A DNA stretch of 59,359 nt from Candidatus Thorarchaeota archaeon (GTDB taxonomy: Archaea; Asgardarchaeota; Thorarchaeia; Thorarchaeales; Thorarchaeaceae): the NCBI GenBank assembly GCA_029855935.1, contig JAGSHN010000023.1, positions 76,157 to 135,515 on the forward strand. Reading direction: 5' to 3'. Position 1 is the stretch's first letter; each line of letters begins with the position of its first letter. The translations under genes were made by a program, and so were the position numbers. Below the pieces are notes generated by a model that made no database searches, had not been told where the DNA came from, and worked only from the letters and a program-made list of their open reading frames with translations. Positions 26,711 through 34,424 of this stretch are shown piece by piece.

Positions 26711-27078
26711 GCTTCCCGTTGTGGCACCACCAACGTGTGAACGCGGGTCATGCAGCGCAACTCAGCCACCCTTGGGGCCGGGCGAGATCCGACAGTGGTG
26801 TCGTTGAACGGCGACAGGGCAAATGAGCCGCGGCTATCTCATCACGCCGTAGTCGAAGGCACCAACGTGTGGGGGGTCGAAGTGCGCTCGTCAAGCGGAT
26901 GAGTTGCCTAGATGCAGTGCTATTGTAACTGCCGCAATGTCAATGCTTGCAGCGGCAAAGGCGGCAACGGACGCGCCCCACCACGTGCCCTGAGCAAGCC
27001 TGCGAGGGAAGGACAGAACAGGGTCTTCGTCAGCGGCAGAACTCCGGCCCAGAGATGTGGACAGATCACTGAACACAT
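26711..27078. other. Intergenic stretch, nothing recognised
   Basis: Short frames only. It leads into the first copy of the duplicated unit. Confidence 0.35.
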
Positions 27079-27276
27079 TGCAGAAATGAGGCACGGAACG
27101 AACTACGAGCCGTGAGCAGGGGCAGCTGGGAGTGAGGATGCTGATGCGACAACGAGATGCTCTGTCCGGTTCCACAGGCTGTACAGATCCGTCTCCCAGT
27201 GGGAGATTCACTCGGATTCGCATCCGGCAGGAGTCTCAGCCCGGGAGGCAAGACCGGCCGGCTGGTGCCAAGAAAC

Positions 27277-27285
27277 CCTTATATC
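27277..27285 (+). promoter_or_regulatory. TATA box, unit A gene
   Basis: CCTTATATC, about 62 nt upstream of GTG 27346; identical core in unit B at 28263-28271. The transcript would carry a leader of about 35-40 nt. Confidence 0.6.
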
Positions 27286-27345
27286 ACAGGCGCGCGAATC
27301 AGTATCAAGCTCTTCTTTTGAATGAGCGAGAGGAGACTATGAAGA

Positions 27346-28047
27346 GTGAGTGACACAGCTGGTTTTCTCGACAAGTGGCTGTTCCGCATTGTGGCAGTCG
27401 CATATCTGGCCGTTGGAGCAGTCGGTACCACCTTTGTCAATCCTGAGACTCATGTCGGCTCAGCAGTGATTGTGGGAGGACTCGGGCTCATCATAGGCGG
27501 TCTCATGTTGTTGTCTTTGGCGATAGCTCCACTTGCCACTCAGTCCAGACTGGCACGCGCCTACGCCCTGTTCGCAGTCATCGGACTGGTTGTCCTGTTC
27601 CTAGTCATATTGGTGGTCAATGGAGTGTTTGGCATCTACTGGGATGAGTACTGGGGTGCCTACTATCCCGACGCCACTGGCATCTTGGTTGCAAACGCAG
27701 CCATCACACTTCTACCGCTGACCCTCATTCTCTGGCCCTGCATATGCCTGACGGCCAGGAGCCAGACAAAGAAGAAAATCATCGGACTCGCCATGTCCCG
27801 CCATGAGATATCGATGAAGGAGATTGCAGAGGAGACGGGCATACCCTCGCAGGCCGCCAAGGACGTGGTCATTGATGCGATCGCTGCGGGACGGCTGTCT
27901 GGAAACATCCGCGGGGACAAGTTTGTGAGAGCCACTGGAGCAGCTGCAGCCGCTGGCAGCGCCGTTGTGCTGGTCGTCTGTCCGTACTGTGGAGCAAAGA
28001 CAGAACAGGGTCTCACCCACTGCCAGAACTGTGGTGCAAAGCTGTAG
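27346..28047 (+). CDS. Membrane protein with winged-helix and C-terminal zinc ribbon (paralog A)
   Basis: 233 residues. Four spans occupy residues 8-135 (FRIVAVAYLAVGAVGTTFV, VGGLGLIIGGLMLLSLAIA, YALFAVIGLVVLFLVILVV, NAAITLLPLTLILWPCICL). Then comes a small winged-helix/PCI-like unit (EISMKEIAEETGIPSQAAKD, AAGRLSGNIRGDKFVRA). The zinc ribbon CPYCGAKTEQGLTHCQNCGA ends the protein with four cysteines in two CxxC knuckles. The fold combination suggests a membrane-tethered regulator or a scaffold; no enzyme motif is present. GTG 27346 is the start; an ATG at 27339 opens only a 4-codon frame. It is a close paralog of the gene at 28332. Confidence 0.78.
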   Translation: MSDTAGFLDKWLFRIVAVAYLAVGAVGTTFVNPETHVGSAVIVGGLGLIIGGLMLLSLAIAPLATQSRLARAYALFAVIGLVVLFLVILVVNGVFGIYWDEYWGAYYPDATGILVANAAITLLPLTLILWPCICLTARSQTKKKIIGLAMSRHEISMKEIAEETGIPSQAAKDVVIDAIAAGRLSGNIRGDKFVRATGAAAAAGSAVVLVVCPYCGAKTEQGLTHCQNCGAKL

Positions 28048-28060
28048 ACTAGACCTGTAT

Positions 28061-29033
28061 GTCGTGCAGTAGTGAGGCACGAGACGACCTTCAGGTCGTG
28101 AGCAGGGGCAGGTCGGAGTGAGAATGGCGATACGACAACGGGATGCTCTGTCCGGTTCCTCAGGCTGTATGAAGCCGTCAGTCGGTGGGAGATCCGCTCG
28201 GATTCGCATTCGGCGGGAGTCTCGGTCATGCAGGCTGAACGACCCAGCGTATGCCAACAAACCCTTATATCGCGAACGCGCCAACCGCTGCCTAGCTCTT
28301 GTCTTGAGTGAGTGAGAGGAGATTCTGAAGAGTGAGTAGTACGTCAGGTTCTCTTGGCAGGTGGCCCTTCCGCATTGTGGCGATCGCATATCTGGTCCTT
28401 GGAGCAGTCGGGATTACGGTCTACAATCCTGAGGTCGTTGAGGCCATAGGGATAGTTGCGGGAGTGCTCGGAATCATCATAGGTGGTCTCATGTTGCTGT
28501 CCGCGGCGATAGCTCCACTTGGCACTCAGTCCAGACTTGGACGCGCTTATGCCTTGTTCGCAGTCGTCGGACTCATTACGTTGTTCTTGGCGATTCTGGT
28601 GGGTAATGGAGTCTTTGGCGTGCGCTGGGCCAACTTCCCGGGCGTCTATCGTCTTGACGAGAGCGGCATGGTGGTGGCAAACGCCTCCACCGAACTCTTG
28701 CTGCTGACCCTCATTCTCTGGCCCTACCTGTGCGTGAGAGCCACGAACCAGACAGAGAAGAAGATCATCGGACTTGCCCTCTCCCGCTATGAGATATCGA
28801 TGAAGGAGATTGCAGAGGAGACAGGCATACCCCCGCAGGCCGCGAAAGATGTGGTCATTGATGCGATTGGTGCGGGACGACTCTCCGGAAACATCCGTGG
28901 CGATACATTCGTGAGGGCCACCGGAACGGCAACGGCTGGTCGCGATGCCGTCGTGTTGGTTGTCTGTCCCTACTGCGGAGCGAAGAACGAGCAGGGTCTC
29001 ACTCACTGCCAGAACTGCGGTGCAGAGCTGTAA
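28061..29033 (+). repeat. Tandem duplication, unit B
   Basis: Second copy of the unit at 27079-28060, with the same order of upstream blocks, TATA box and gene. The copies differ by scattered substitutions, so the duplication is not recent; the winged-helix and zinc-ribbon ends are the best conserved parts. Confidence 0.8.
28332..29033 (+). CDS. Membrane protein with winged-helix and C-terminal zinc ribbon (paralog B)
   Basis: 233 residues, the same length and layout as paralog A: four spans, then YEISMKEIAEETGIPPQAAK and GNIRGDTFVRA, then CPYCGAKNEQGLTHCQNCGA. The extracellular loop between spans 3 and 4 (VRWANFPGVYRLDESGM-like) differs most from paralog A, so the two may sense different things while keeping the same cytoplasmic part. 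Start GTG 28332 corresponds exactly to that of A. It has its own TATA box (28263-28271) and is probably transcribed separately. Confidence 0.78.
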   Translation: MSSTSGSLGRWPFRIVAIAYLVLGAVGITVYNPEVVEAIGIVAGVLGIIIGGLMLLSAAIAPLGTQSRLGRAYALFAVVGLITLFLAILVGNGVFGVRWANFPGVYRLDESGMVVANASTELLLLTLILWPYLCVRATNQTEKKIIGLALSRYEISMKEIAEETGIPPQAAKDVVIDAIGAGRLSGNIRGDTFVRATGTATAGRDAVVLVVCPYCGAKNEQGLTHCQNCGAEL

Positions 29034-29177
29034 GACCACAGGAAACAGAGGAGTGGAATGACTCAAGAACCCCTCCCGTATGAGGGGTATTCTCAGCCTG
29101 GAGTGGGAGTCCTGATTGGCAGGGCCGCGAGACAATATCCGCAGTCTGGTGGCACAGACCCGCAGAGTCGGTGGAGC

Positions 29178-29885
29178 CTATCGACGTCTCTTCTCTCGTA
29201 GTCGTTTCTGAACAGCGTCGCTTGTCAACTCTCCCAGAACGTCTGACGCGATCCACTTCGCGCTCTTCGTTCCGGTCTCTCGAATGCCCTCGGCAACCTC
29301 AATCGCACGTGCGTTCGGGTGGAGATTTCTCTTCCCAATCTGCCTGAGAGCCCAGCTGACCGCCTTCTTCACGTTCGGCCTGTCATCCTGCGCGCCCCTC
29401 TCAATCAGCGGAAAGAACTGCTCGAAGAACTCGTCGCTCGCAGACTTGTCCTTGAAGGCCCGCCATGCAATCATCGCGAACGCCGCTCTCTTGACAAACT
29501 CCTCCTCCCGCTCACTCCACTCATGGATCTTCTTCAGCGCCAGCTCGCTCGGCGCGAACAGGTTCTGACACACCTGATCACAGATCTCCCAGTAGTCAAA
29601 GTCCCGCACCCACGCCTCCATCTGCTCCTCAGTCAGCAACGCGGGGTCGTCAATCATACTCGCAAGAATCATTGTCTCCCGGGAGCCGGCGTTCCACAAC
29701 CTCTGGGCAAGATCGTGGTCCCGTCCAATCTCCTTCGCCAGACGGCGTAGATCTGGGATTCGCACACCGTAGGTCTTCTTGGGAGTGATGCCAAAACGGG
29801 CCATTCCAGCCGTTGCCTCAGGATTGGCAAGTTCCTCAAGCCGCCGTATCACGTCTTCGAACTGCATGGTCCTCAGACTCTCCAT
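29178..29885 (-). CDS. AlkD-like DNA alkylation repair / HEAT-repeat protein
   Basis: 235 residues made of HEAT-like helical pairs. Family landmarks are ITPKKTYGVRIPDLRRLAKE, SRETMILASMID, DFDYWEICDQVCQNL, FVKRAAFAMIAW and RPNVKKAVSWALRQIGKRN. This order is that of AlkC/AlkD-type DNA glycosylases, which excise 3- and 7-alkylpurines without base flipping. The W-D-x-x-D element used by AlkD for DNA is seen here as WEICDQ, so activity is likely but not certain. Start ATG 29885 or 29867; the upstream region shows no clear promoter. It is a stand-alone gene just outside the CRISPR island. Confidence 0.82.
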   Translation of the reverse strand: MESLRTMQFEDVIRRLEELANPEATAGMARFGITPKKTYGVRIPDLRRLAKEIGRDHDLAQRLWNAGSRETMILASMIDDPALLTEEQMEAWVRDFDYWEICDQVCQNLFAPSELALKKIHEWSEREEEFVKRAAFAMIAWRAFKDKSASDEFFEQFFPLIERGAQDDRPNVKKAVSWALRQIGKRNLHPNARAIEVAEGIRETGTKSAKWIASDVLGELTSDAVQKRLREKRRR

Positions 29886-30389
29886 GGTGTGACTTCAGCC
29901 TCATAAGGGTTCGTTCTCGGTCTGGCCGGGGGTCCCTTTGGTAGCGAATACTGAGCGATATCTTTCGTTCGAACACGTTGAAGACTACTCCAAACAGTGG
30001 ATGTGTCAGTGAATGAGCAGAGTACCTAGTCGGTGAAATGGCCACAGTTGTCTATAGAGATAGCACGACGGTCTGCTCTTCAGAGAGGGTCTCTTGCAGC
30101 GCGTAGTTCTGGTACGAGAGTGCCAACCAAGAAAGAGGTGGCCTCGGGTCAGGCTGGTGTTCAATGTGATCCCCAGCCCGTGCTTGTGCCTAGTCGCTAG
30201 ACGGTGTTGTAGAATTGTCTTGCTTGTAGCAAATTGGCCAGGAACCCGTGAACCCGTGGACACCTCCCGTGCGCAATGGTACATCACTGTAGGACCTGGT
30301 GGTCTGATTGAGGTGCCTGGGCTCCGGACCAGAGCAGGATCCGATAAGGCAGGTACCAGTGCGCATGGCCTGATGTCATCATTCGGTTT
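29886..30389. other. Intergenic stretch between the AlkD-like gene and CRISPR leader 1
   Basis: Open frames exist on both strands, but the longest (30094-30588) runs into the CRISPR repeats and cannot be a real gene. No further feature seen. Confidence 0.4.
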
Positions 30390-30499
30390 CTATGTGTACG
30401 CCGTCACACCACCGTGCACAACTGGAGGTTTCCAGGACGGGGTGCACACAGCGACCACCATAACGCTTATTTTGGCGAAAATGGGTGAAAATACCTGCG
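30390..30499 (+). promoter_or_regulatory. CRISPR leader 1
   Basis: This 110-nt block recurs almost base for base before arrays 2 and 3, with equal length in all three. It contains two direct GTGCACA elements (30414-30420 and 30442-30448), a CTTATTTT TATA-like box at 30466-30473 about 27 nt before the first repeat, and an A-rich end. The spacing predicts transcription of pre-crRNA starting at about the first repeat; the conserved upstream half is a candidate Cas1-Cas2 integration signal. Confidence 0.85.
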
Positions 30500-31481
30500 G
30501 TTTGAATCGGACTACAACTAGGGTTGAAACCTCACTCTCCTCTCGGGTCCACGTCTGCCTCTCTGAGTTTGAATCGGACTACAACTAGGGTTGAAACCAG
30601 TCTCTCGGTCGGGCCGCCAACGCTGAAATATATGTTTGAATCGGACTACAACTAGGGTTGAAACCTGCTTGAGATAGCGGGGGGCCTCATCGATTTCTGC
30701 TGTTTGAATCGGACTACAACTAGGGTTGAAACATTGCATATTATATCTGCGTGAAATTGGCCGAGAATGTTTGAATCGGACTACAACTAGGGTTGAAACC
30801 AGAAAAGGAGAGTCATAGATGGGGTGGCCGCACTCGTGTTTGAATCGGACTACAACTAGGGTTGAAACACGATGCGCGTGTGGCGGTCGAACTGTGCCAG
30901 AATCCGTTTGAATCGGACTACAACTAGGGTTGAAACGAAGAAATCAGATGCACCTGTGACCTCACCGCGTTTGTTTGAATCGGACTACAACTAGGGTTGA
31001 AACCAAAGACGCGGAATGCGTCAAGTGTCTTACCGCCATTGTTTGAATCGGACTACAACTAGGGTTGAAACCTTGAGGCGGACGTCCTCTGGGTTCCCCC
31101 AGTAGGGGAGTTTGAATCGGACTACAACTAGGGTTGAAACACAGAATCATTGTGTTGGTGTTGTATATCCACGAGCAGGGTTTGAATCGGACTACAACTA
31201 GGGTTGAAACTCTGGAGGATGGCGTGTTCCATGTGTTCTTGGGCTGGTTTGAATCGGACTACAACTAGGGTTGAAACCCAAGAGAGGCCTGAAAGACCTC
31301 GCCATCGAGGACCGTTTGAATCGGACTACAACTAGGGTTGAAACGTCGCTCGGCTCCTCCTCCCTCAAGAACCTCGTCACGGTTTGAATCGGACTACAAC
31401 TAGGGTTGAAACTGTTCACGTGGCCAGACAGTTGCGCGGTCTGTTCGGTCGTTTGAATCGGACTACAACTAGGGTTCAAAC
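30500..31481 (+). CRISPR. CRISPR array 1 (15 repeats, 14 spacers, 31-nt repeat, ACAAC-type loop)
   Basis: Repeats start at 30500, 30567, 30634, 30702, 30769, 30838, 30906, 30973, 31041, 31110, 31180, 31247, 31314, 31382 and 31451. Each is 31 nt, beginning GTTTGAATCGGACTACAAC and ending AGGGTTGAAAC. Spacers are 36-39 nt. The last repeat carries one change (TTGAAAC to TTCAAAC), which with the leader at the other end fixes the direction as plus. The 8-nt end GTTGAAAC is the expected crRNA 5' handle after Cas6 cleavage. Two further decayed repeats follow downstream. The nearest cas genes are the signalling genes and type III-D set, whose Cas10 complex may prefer this repeat version. Confidence 0.97.
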
Positions 31482-31519
31482 CTGCTTCGGGATTGGGAAG
31501 GGGGTGTGGAGCAGGCGAG

Positions 31520-31616
31520 GCCAGGATCGGACCACAGTAGGACTTAGCCCAGAGCTAGCTTTGCCTGCATCTCCGGACGGTCAGGGTCTGAGTGGGACTA
31601 GCAATTGAGATGGAAC
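31520..31616 (+). repeat. Two decayed CRISPR repeats beyond array 1
   Basis: 31520-31549 contains GGATCGGACCACAGTAGGAC and 31586-31616 contains TCTGAGTGGGACTAG then GATGGAAC. Both align to the repeat (about 21 of 31 bases for the second), and they lie 69 and 66 nt after the preceding repeat start, the array period. They read as fossil repeats at the old, leader-distal end. Confidence 0.65.
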
Positions 31617-31765
31617 ATTCCATCGCAACCTTGTTCTTGTCGCTGCACATCTCGTCGAACCGTGATTCTTTCGCGTGGATGTATGAGGACGGGACGGAAT
31701 GGCAGACTAGTACAGCCAACGGAATGCGGGTCCTCGATACACCAGCACCGGAACGGATGTCGTGA

Positions 31766-32812
31766 TCATCGATTCTCTATGCGGCCGAGCAGATCGTCTC
31801 TCTGGACCTCGCGTTTGAACCGGTCAACACTGAGGCGGCGTAGTCTCTCGTATCTCTCTCCATTCCAGTGCAGGAGATCGAATGAGCGGGTATGAGACAG
31901 CAGGCTACCAACAAGGAACGCCACGACGACAGGGCTTGCGAAGACGAGATACGGCCTCTGTCTCGCGGGGAGTATCTCAAGGATGTGTTCAATCACGATA
32001 GCAATGTACTCGGAGGCGTGCGTGATGTTCGGCGGGTCGATATGAACCCCTTCGTCAATCTCCACGACCACGTCATATCCTTCTCTGACGAGAACCGCCC
32101 TTGTCGGACGCGATACGGCAATGGAGATGGCCACTTTCCTCCCACGCAGATGCTCAGCGACCTCTCTGACATCCACCTGTCCGAGTAACGCTGAGAGCAG
32201 TACGTCGTCACCAGCGACTGGCAGGCCCCAGAACGTGAGACGTGTCTCGTCGCTCTCATCGCGCTCAAATGTCTTGTCAGACTGCATTGATCTGAAGCGG
32301 TCCCAGTTGATGTGCTCCATCTGTTCGTATCTCTGGCCATCCCAGTGTAGCAGGGTGTACTGGTCACTGTGGCCCAGAAGGTTTCCGATTATGAACGCAA
32401 CGACCGTCGGGCAGGCCAGTGCCAGAGCAATAGGCACTCTTGGTGCCGAAGACAGAGACGGTGCAACGCTTCTCTCAAGTTCCGTCAATCTACGAATGGC
32501 AGCGGCAGCGGATTCGGCCCACCAAGTCATCTTGGACGTGGGAATCTGACGGTCGGGCCTCCCAATCTCTCCTATGACATTGTAGCCAATCTTTGCTACT
32601 GCCGGAGTCGCATTCCTGCTGAAGTTGACAACGATGGCGGATGGTCGAGCGTCTGGATAGTACGCACGGACAGGGACTCGCCTTCGTCCCCTCAGCCAGT
32701 TGATCCCATCTCTCAGGCGCCACAGAACGTCTGAGATTTCAGCGGCTATTCCGACTACTGCGACCGGGTCGGGCAAGTTGACAAACCTCACATCCGAATG
32801 AGTTTCAGCCAT
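31766..32812 (-). CDS. Tandem SAVED-domain protein (putative cyclic-nucleotide sensor)
   Basis: 348 residues built from two similar halves of about 160. Each half ends with the same block: ALACPTVVAFIIGNLLGHSD then LLHWDGQRYEQM (residues 131-165), and VFASPVVVAFLVGSLLSHTR then LLHWNGERYERL (290-324). Each half also has a preceding strand (VVNFSRNATPAV; ISIAVSRPTRAV) and a long helix. The P..vAF..G..L.......W.G..Y pattern is that of SAVED domains, the CARF-derived sensors that bind cyclic oligonucleotides in CBASS Cap4 and in type III CalpL. No protease, nuclease, TIR or membrane domain is attached. It lies 41 nt after a CARF protein gene, probably in one operon. Possible roles are a ring nuclease, a sponge, or a sensing subunit for a partner. 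Confidence 0.7.
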   Translation of the reverse strand: MAETHSDVRFVNLPDPVAVVGIAAEISDVLWRLRDGINWLRGRRRVPVRAYYPDARPSAIVVNFSRNATPAVAKIGYNVIGEIGRPDRQIPTSKMTWWAESAAAAIRRLTELERSVAPSLSSAPRVPIALALACPTVVAFIIGNLLGHSDQYTLLHWDGQRYEQMEHINWDRFRSMQSDKTFERDESDETRLTFWGLPVAGDDVLLSALLGQVDVREVAEHLRGRKVAISIAVSRPTRAVLVREGYDVVVEIDEGVHIDPPNITHASEYIAIVIEHILEILPARQRPYLVFASPVVVAFLVGSLLSHTRSFDLLHWNGERYERLRRLSVDRFKREVQRDDLLGRIENR

Positions 32813-32853
32813 AGATGTCCTGTCTATAAGTGATTGGTATACGAGTGGTGATC

Positions 32854-33825
32854 CTATCCCCCTGAGGAGCGATGGAGGCTGGCTCTGGTCTCCCCTTCCG
32901 ACCTATCATCATCCGTGCCAGTGCCATAGTCTCTCCGAGCAGCGTCATTCAAAGCCAACCCTGTCGCACCAGTGAGAAACTCCTTGATTCGCGAGACGAT
33001 GTGATTCAGCGGCGGGTCGAATGCCCCCGCGATCTCCGCGTCGGACACCTGGCTCAGGAGATCCGTGAGAAGCTCGGTGGCCGCTTCTGAGAGCGTTCTC
33101 CACTCCATTCTGTTCAGCCGCTCCAGATGGTCGCTGATGCCTCCGACTGAGAGACTCGTCGGTTCGGAGTATGATAGGGCCGTGCCGAGATCTCGAAACA
33201 GACGCGCGAGCCGACGGGTCGGCTGAGCATCGGCAAAGGCTGCTACAGCCACGGTCCACTCGATGAATGTGACGAAGGGCGTGAGATCAATGAGAGCGAA
33301 GTCCCCTCTTGCGGACGACTGCTCTGCGCTCAGGACTCTCTCAATTGACATGTCCTCTTGAGTCACGATGTAGGAGAGTGCGGCGAATGTTGCCCACTGC
33401 TCGGTCTTGTCTGCTCCTGTCACATCCACAACAAGTCGACAGCGAGTCCCTCCGAGAGCTGTCTCCTTCAGGACGGTAATTACGGTATCAACAACGTCTA
33501 GTACCCCTGCTCCGCAGGCCTCCCAGCCCTTCTCCACCATCGACCACGTACCCACGTGTCCGTCCCGTCTGAGTCCCTCCAGCTCGTCTTGAAGCGCTCC
33601 ATATGTAGTAGGAACTACCAGCAAAGCTACATCAAACGGCCCAAACAATTCCGCTATGGCTGCACTCGAGTAGCGAGTCCTGCAGACAGTGTCCGGACTG
33701 GCAGGCCACACATAGTCGACCGGTCGGCGCGCGACATCATCCTCAAAGCTTAAGAGAATACGAATCGTGCCATTCGGAGGGTCCACCCTCCTACCGAAAC
33801 CAGTCTTCCGCTTCACCTCAATCAT
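32854..33825 (-). CDS. Csx1-type CARF protein lacking the HEPN nuclease domain
   Basis: 323 residues. A Csx1/TM1812-type CARF domain is visible: IRILLSFEDDV (first strand), ELFGPFDVALLVVPTTYG, then LVVDVTGADKTEQWATFAAL in the position of the DITHGFRS ligand motif, and DLTPFVTFIEWTVAVAAFAD, the family's V.DLTPF...IEWA.A motif. A helical part follows (LEEL-type helices to about residue 290). The R-x4-6-H catalytic motif of Csx1 is absent, and the end (TGTDDDRSEGETRASLHRSS) is low-complexity, so the protein is about 100 residues shorter than nuclease Csx1. The ligand loop (THG to TGA) is also altered. It may bind cyclic oligoadenylate without cutting RNA. The gene is divergent from csa3 and co-directional with the SAVED gene. 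Confidence 0.75.
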   Translation of the reverse strand: MIEVKRKTGFGRRVDPPNGTIRILLSFEDDVARRPVDYVWPASPDTVCRTRYSSAAIAELFGPFDVALLVVPTTYGALQDELEGLRRDGHVGTWSMVEKGWEACGAGVLDVVDTVITVLKETALGGTRCRLVVDVTGADKTEQWATFAALSYIVTQEDMSIERVLSAEQSSARGDFALIDLTPFVTFIEWTVAVAAFADAQPTRRLARLFRDLGTALSYSEPTSLSVGGISDHLERLNRMEWRTLSEAATELLTDLLSQVSDAEIAGAFDPPLNHIVSRIKEFLTGATGLALNDAARRDYGTGTDDDRSEGETRASLHRSSGG

Positions 33826-34352
33826 AGACTACCACGTCCCGCGTTAGATTAACCTGCCCTCTGGTGCAGGCATAATGCACCGTCCCTGTTCCGCCCCTCG
33901 GCCACAAATTCCTGCTCTCTGCGTCGAACATCTACGTGACCTGCGTCCCAGCCCTGTTACGGGAAACGCAGCCCGACATTCGCCCGTGTTGTGGGTCTTC
34001 GTAGTTTCCACGGAGGGCCGATGCGTATGAGAGACGCAGGTGGGCCGACGATTGGGTCCCTATCACGGGCAAGTAGTGTCGTGAACCGCATCGCTGTATC
34101 ATTGTGCGATTTCTTGAGATTGAGAGAGTCAGACCGTCCAGGCAAGAAACAGCCGAAAATGACAATAGTAGGTTAGAAAAAAAGGGGTGTAGGACCAGCA
34201 ACGCTGGTCCGCTACAGGCAATAGCCAGAGATGTCCGGACGAGCCTACTCAGACCACGGTGGGTCGACGGGCTCGTCCGGCCAGTAGTGACCGATTGCAC
34301 CCAACATTGTTATCGGGCATAATATGACTCAAAGGAAGAAGAAACAGAACGA
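33826..34352. other. Divergent intergenic region with a perfect hairpin
   Basis: No gene is supported. GGACCAGC (34192-34199) and GCTGGTCC (34203-34210) form a perfect 8-bp stem with a 3-nt loop and could be a factor-independent pause or a structured leader element. CATAATATG (34318-34326) is a TATA-like candidate for the csa3 transcript about 100 nt ahead of its start. Confidence 0.45.
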
Positions 34353-34401
34353 CCGAAATTCGGCATACGGGACGATGTTCGGACTGTATTCCGAAATACG
34401 G
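34353..34401. promoter_or_regulatory. Candidate operator upstream of csa3
   Basis: Two near-palindromes, CCGAAATTCGG (34353-34363) and CCGAAATACGG (34391-34401), lie 38 nt apart, roughly four helical turns. TTCGGA(6)TCCGAA (34378-34395) adds a perfect inverted repeat that overlaps the second. Placed between the promoter and the start of a CARF-winged-helix regulator, they are plausible binding sites for Csa3 autoregulation. Confidence 0.5.
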
Positions 34402-34424
34402 ACATAGGTAGTAGGTGGTAAGCG

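Larger units (their letters stand above)
27079..28060 (+). repeat. Tandem duplication, unit A (regulatory region plus gene)
   Basis: About 270 nt of upstream sequence and the following gene are repeated in unit B (28061-29033), offset by roughly 985 nt. Shared upstream landmarks are TGAGGCACG, GTGAGCAGGGGCAG, GATGCTCTGTCCGGTTCC, CACTCGGATTCGCATCCGG (CGCTCGGATTCGCATTCGG in B) and the TATA box AACCCTTATATC. The duplication therefore included the promoter. Confidence 0.8.

Noticed and set aside
30518-31479. Minus- and plus-strand open frames through array 1 with repeated Asn-Pro-Ser-Cys words
   Set aside because: They are translations of the CRISPR repeats; the period equals the repeat-spacer unit and no start signal exists. 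The same applies at 48381-49173, 58743-58970 and 59096-59302.
34192-34210. Perfect 8-bp hairpin read as a small RNA gene
   Set aside because: No promoter or U-tract fits a defined transcript, so it is noted only as a structured element in the intergenic region.
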